Source: Roseimaritima sediminicola (GTDB lineage Bacteria > Planctomycetota > Planctomycetia > Pirellulales > Pirellulaceae). From it: 43,787 bases of DNA. How positions within the stretch are numbered: the first letter of the stretch is position 1; each line of letters begins with the position of its first letter. Both the position numbers and the translations under genes were made by a program. Below, one piece after another: positions 43,597 through 43,787 of this stretch. Below the pieces are notes generated by a model. The model worked only from the letters and a program-made list of their open reading frames with translations. It had not been told where the DNA came from and made no database searches. Where the stretch lies: NCBI RefSeq assembly GCF_009618275.1, contig NZ_WIAD01000050.1:1-43787 (forward strand). Reading direction: 5' to 3'.

Positions 43597-43787
43597 TCTA
43601 TCAGCCGCTGGCGCGCTAGCGTCCGGTTCTGTGGTCTGGAGCCTGCCGCAACGCGCTGAATCGCGAAGCGATGGCAGTTGATAGCCTCGGATGGCAATCC
43701 GAGGTAGGAGCTTACAGCGTCCATCGAGGAATTGCGTCGCGCAAGCCAACGGTCGTCGCTTCGCGACTATCCGTGGGGTGGGGTGTG
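43597..43787. repeat. right copy of the long inverted repeat mosaic (cut by the window end)
   Basis: The segment is the reverse complement of 41233-40989, apart from scattered mismatches and the absence of a segment of about 55 nt. It begins 5 nt after the stop codon of the SGNH hydrolase gene. The first 70 bases also match 15960-16030 in direct orientation. Confidence 0.88.

Overview
The window looks like a chromosomal segment of a planctomycete, most likely of the Pirellulaceae (Rhodopirellula and relatives). This is inferred from gene content. The signs are a PVC-type dehydrogenase with a C-terminal CxxCH haem domain, two secreted sulfatases, a Tat-exported Gfo/Idh/MocA oxidoreductase, an ECF sigma factor beside a Ser/Thr kinase with an N-terminal zinc-finger-like motif, a giant FG-GAP/ASPIC protein and a GxDLY-type SGNH hydrolase. 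Base composition is GC-rich, recognisable Shine-Dalgarno sites are sparse, and genes are short operons or single units on both strands. No rRNA, tRNA, CRISPR array, phage or transposase gene was found.

Layout. 1-2700: repeat-rich left edge, then a glpD-glpF pair (glycerol 3-phosphate dehydrogenase and glycerol facilitator; no glpK here). 2978-7772 (minus): ECF sigma factor followed by a 1320-residue kinase with a duplicated C-terminal region. 7936-10062: sodium:solute symporter. 10247-11857 (minus): sulfatase. 12384-14863: Tat-secreted oxidoreductase, overlapping tail to tail with a GxDLY SGNH hydrolase. 15004-16755 (minus): a histidine-rich secreted protein and a membrane protein. 17061-22366: second sulfatase and a PVC cytochrome-dehydrogenase, separated by a large satellite block. 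23053-24237: MFS exporter, preceded by five 66-bp tandem repeats. 24329-26948 (minus): M49-like metallopeptidase and panB. 27372-27977: metallophosphoesterase. 28497-35269 (minus): FG-GAP/ASPIC protein, aconitase and a 29-residue very basic protein. 35580-36908: a SelA-like protein without the PLP lysine. 37306-37776 (minus): DUF1499-like protein. 37802-43592: rarA, a UDPGP-family nucleotidyltransferase, dapL and an SGNH hydrolase.

The genes are mostly unconnected housekeeping and polysaccharide-scavenging functions. Central metabolism is covered by glpD/glpF, aconitase, panB, dapL and the UDP-sugar enzyme. Secreted catabolism is covered by the sulfatases, oxidoreductase, SGNH hydrolases and PVC cytochrome.

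The striking part is between the genes. At least seven GC-rich REP-like palindromes, several other palindromic families, and satellite arrays with 7-, 8- and 6-nt periods fill the intergenic space. They are not placed at random. At four of the six convergent gene junctions (symporter/sulfatase, MFS/M49, metallophosphoesterase/FG-GAP, SelA-like/DUF1499) a roughly symmetric inverted composite sits between the two 3' ends. In many cases a stop codon lies inside the repeat itself or within a few bases of it. The satellites next to stop codons have periods of 7 or 8 nt, not multiples of three, and usually contain TAG, TAA or TGA on the strand of the abutting gene, so they stop translation in all three frames. 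I consider this recurrent 3'-end architecture the best candidate for an undescribed genomic system here.
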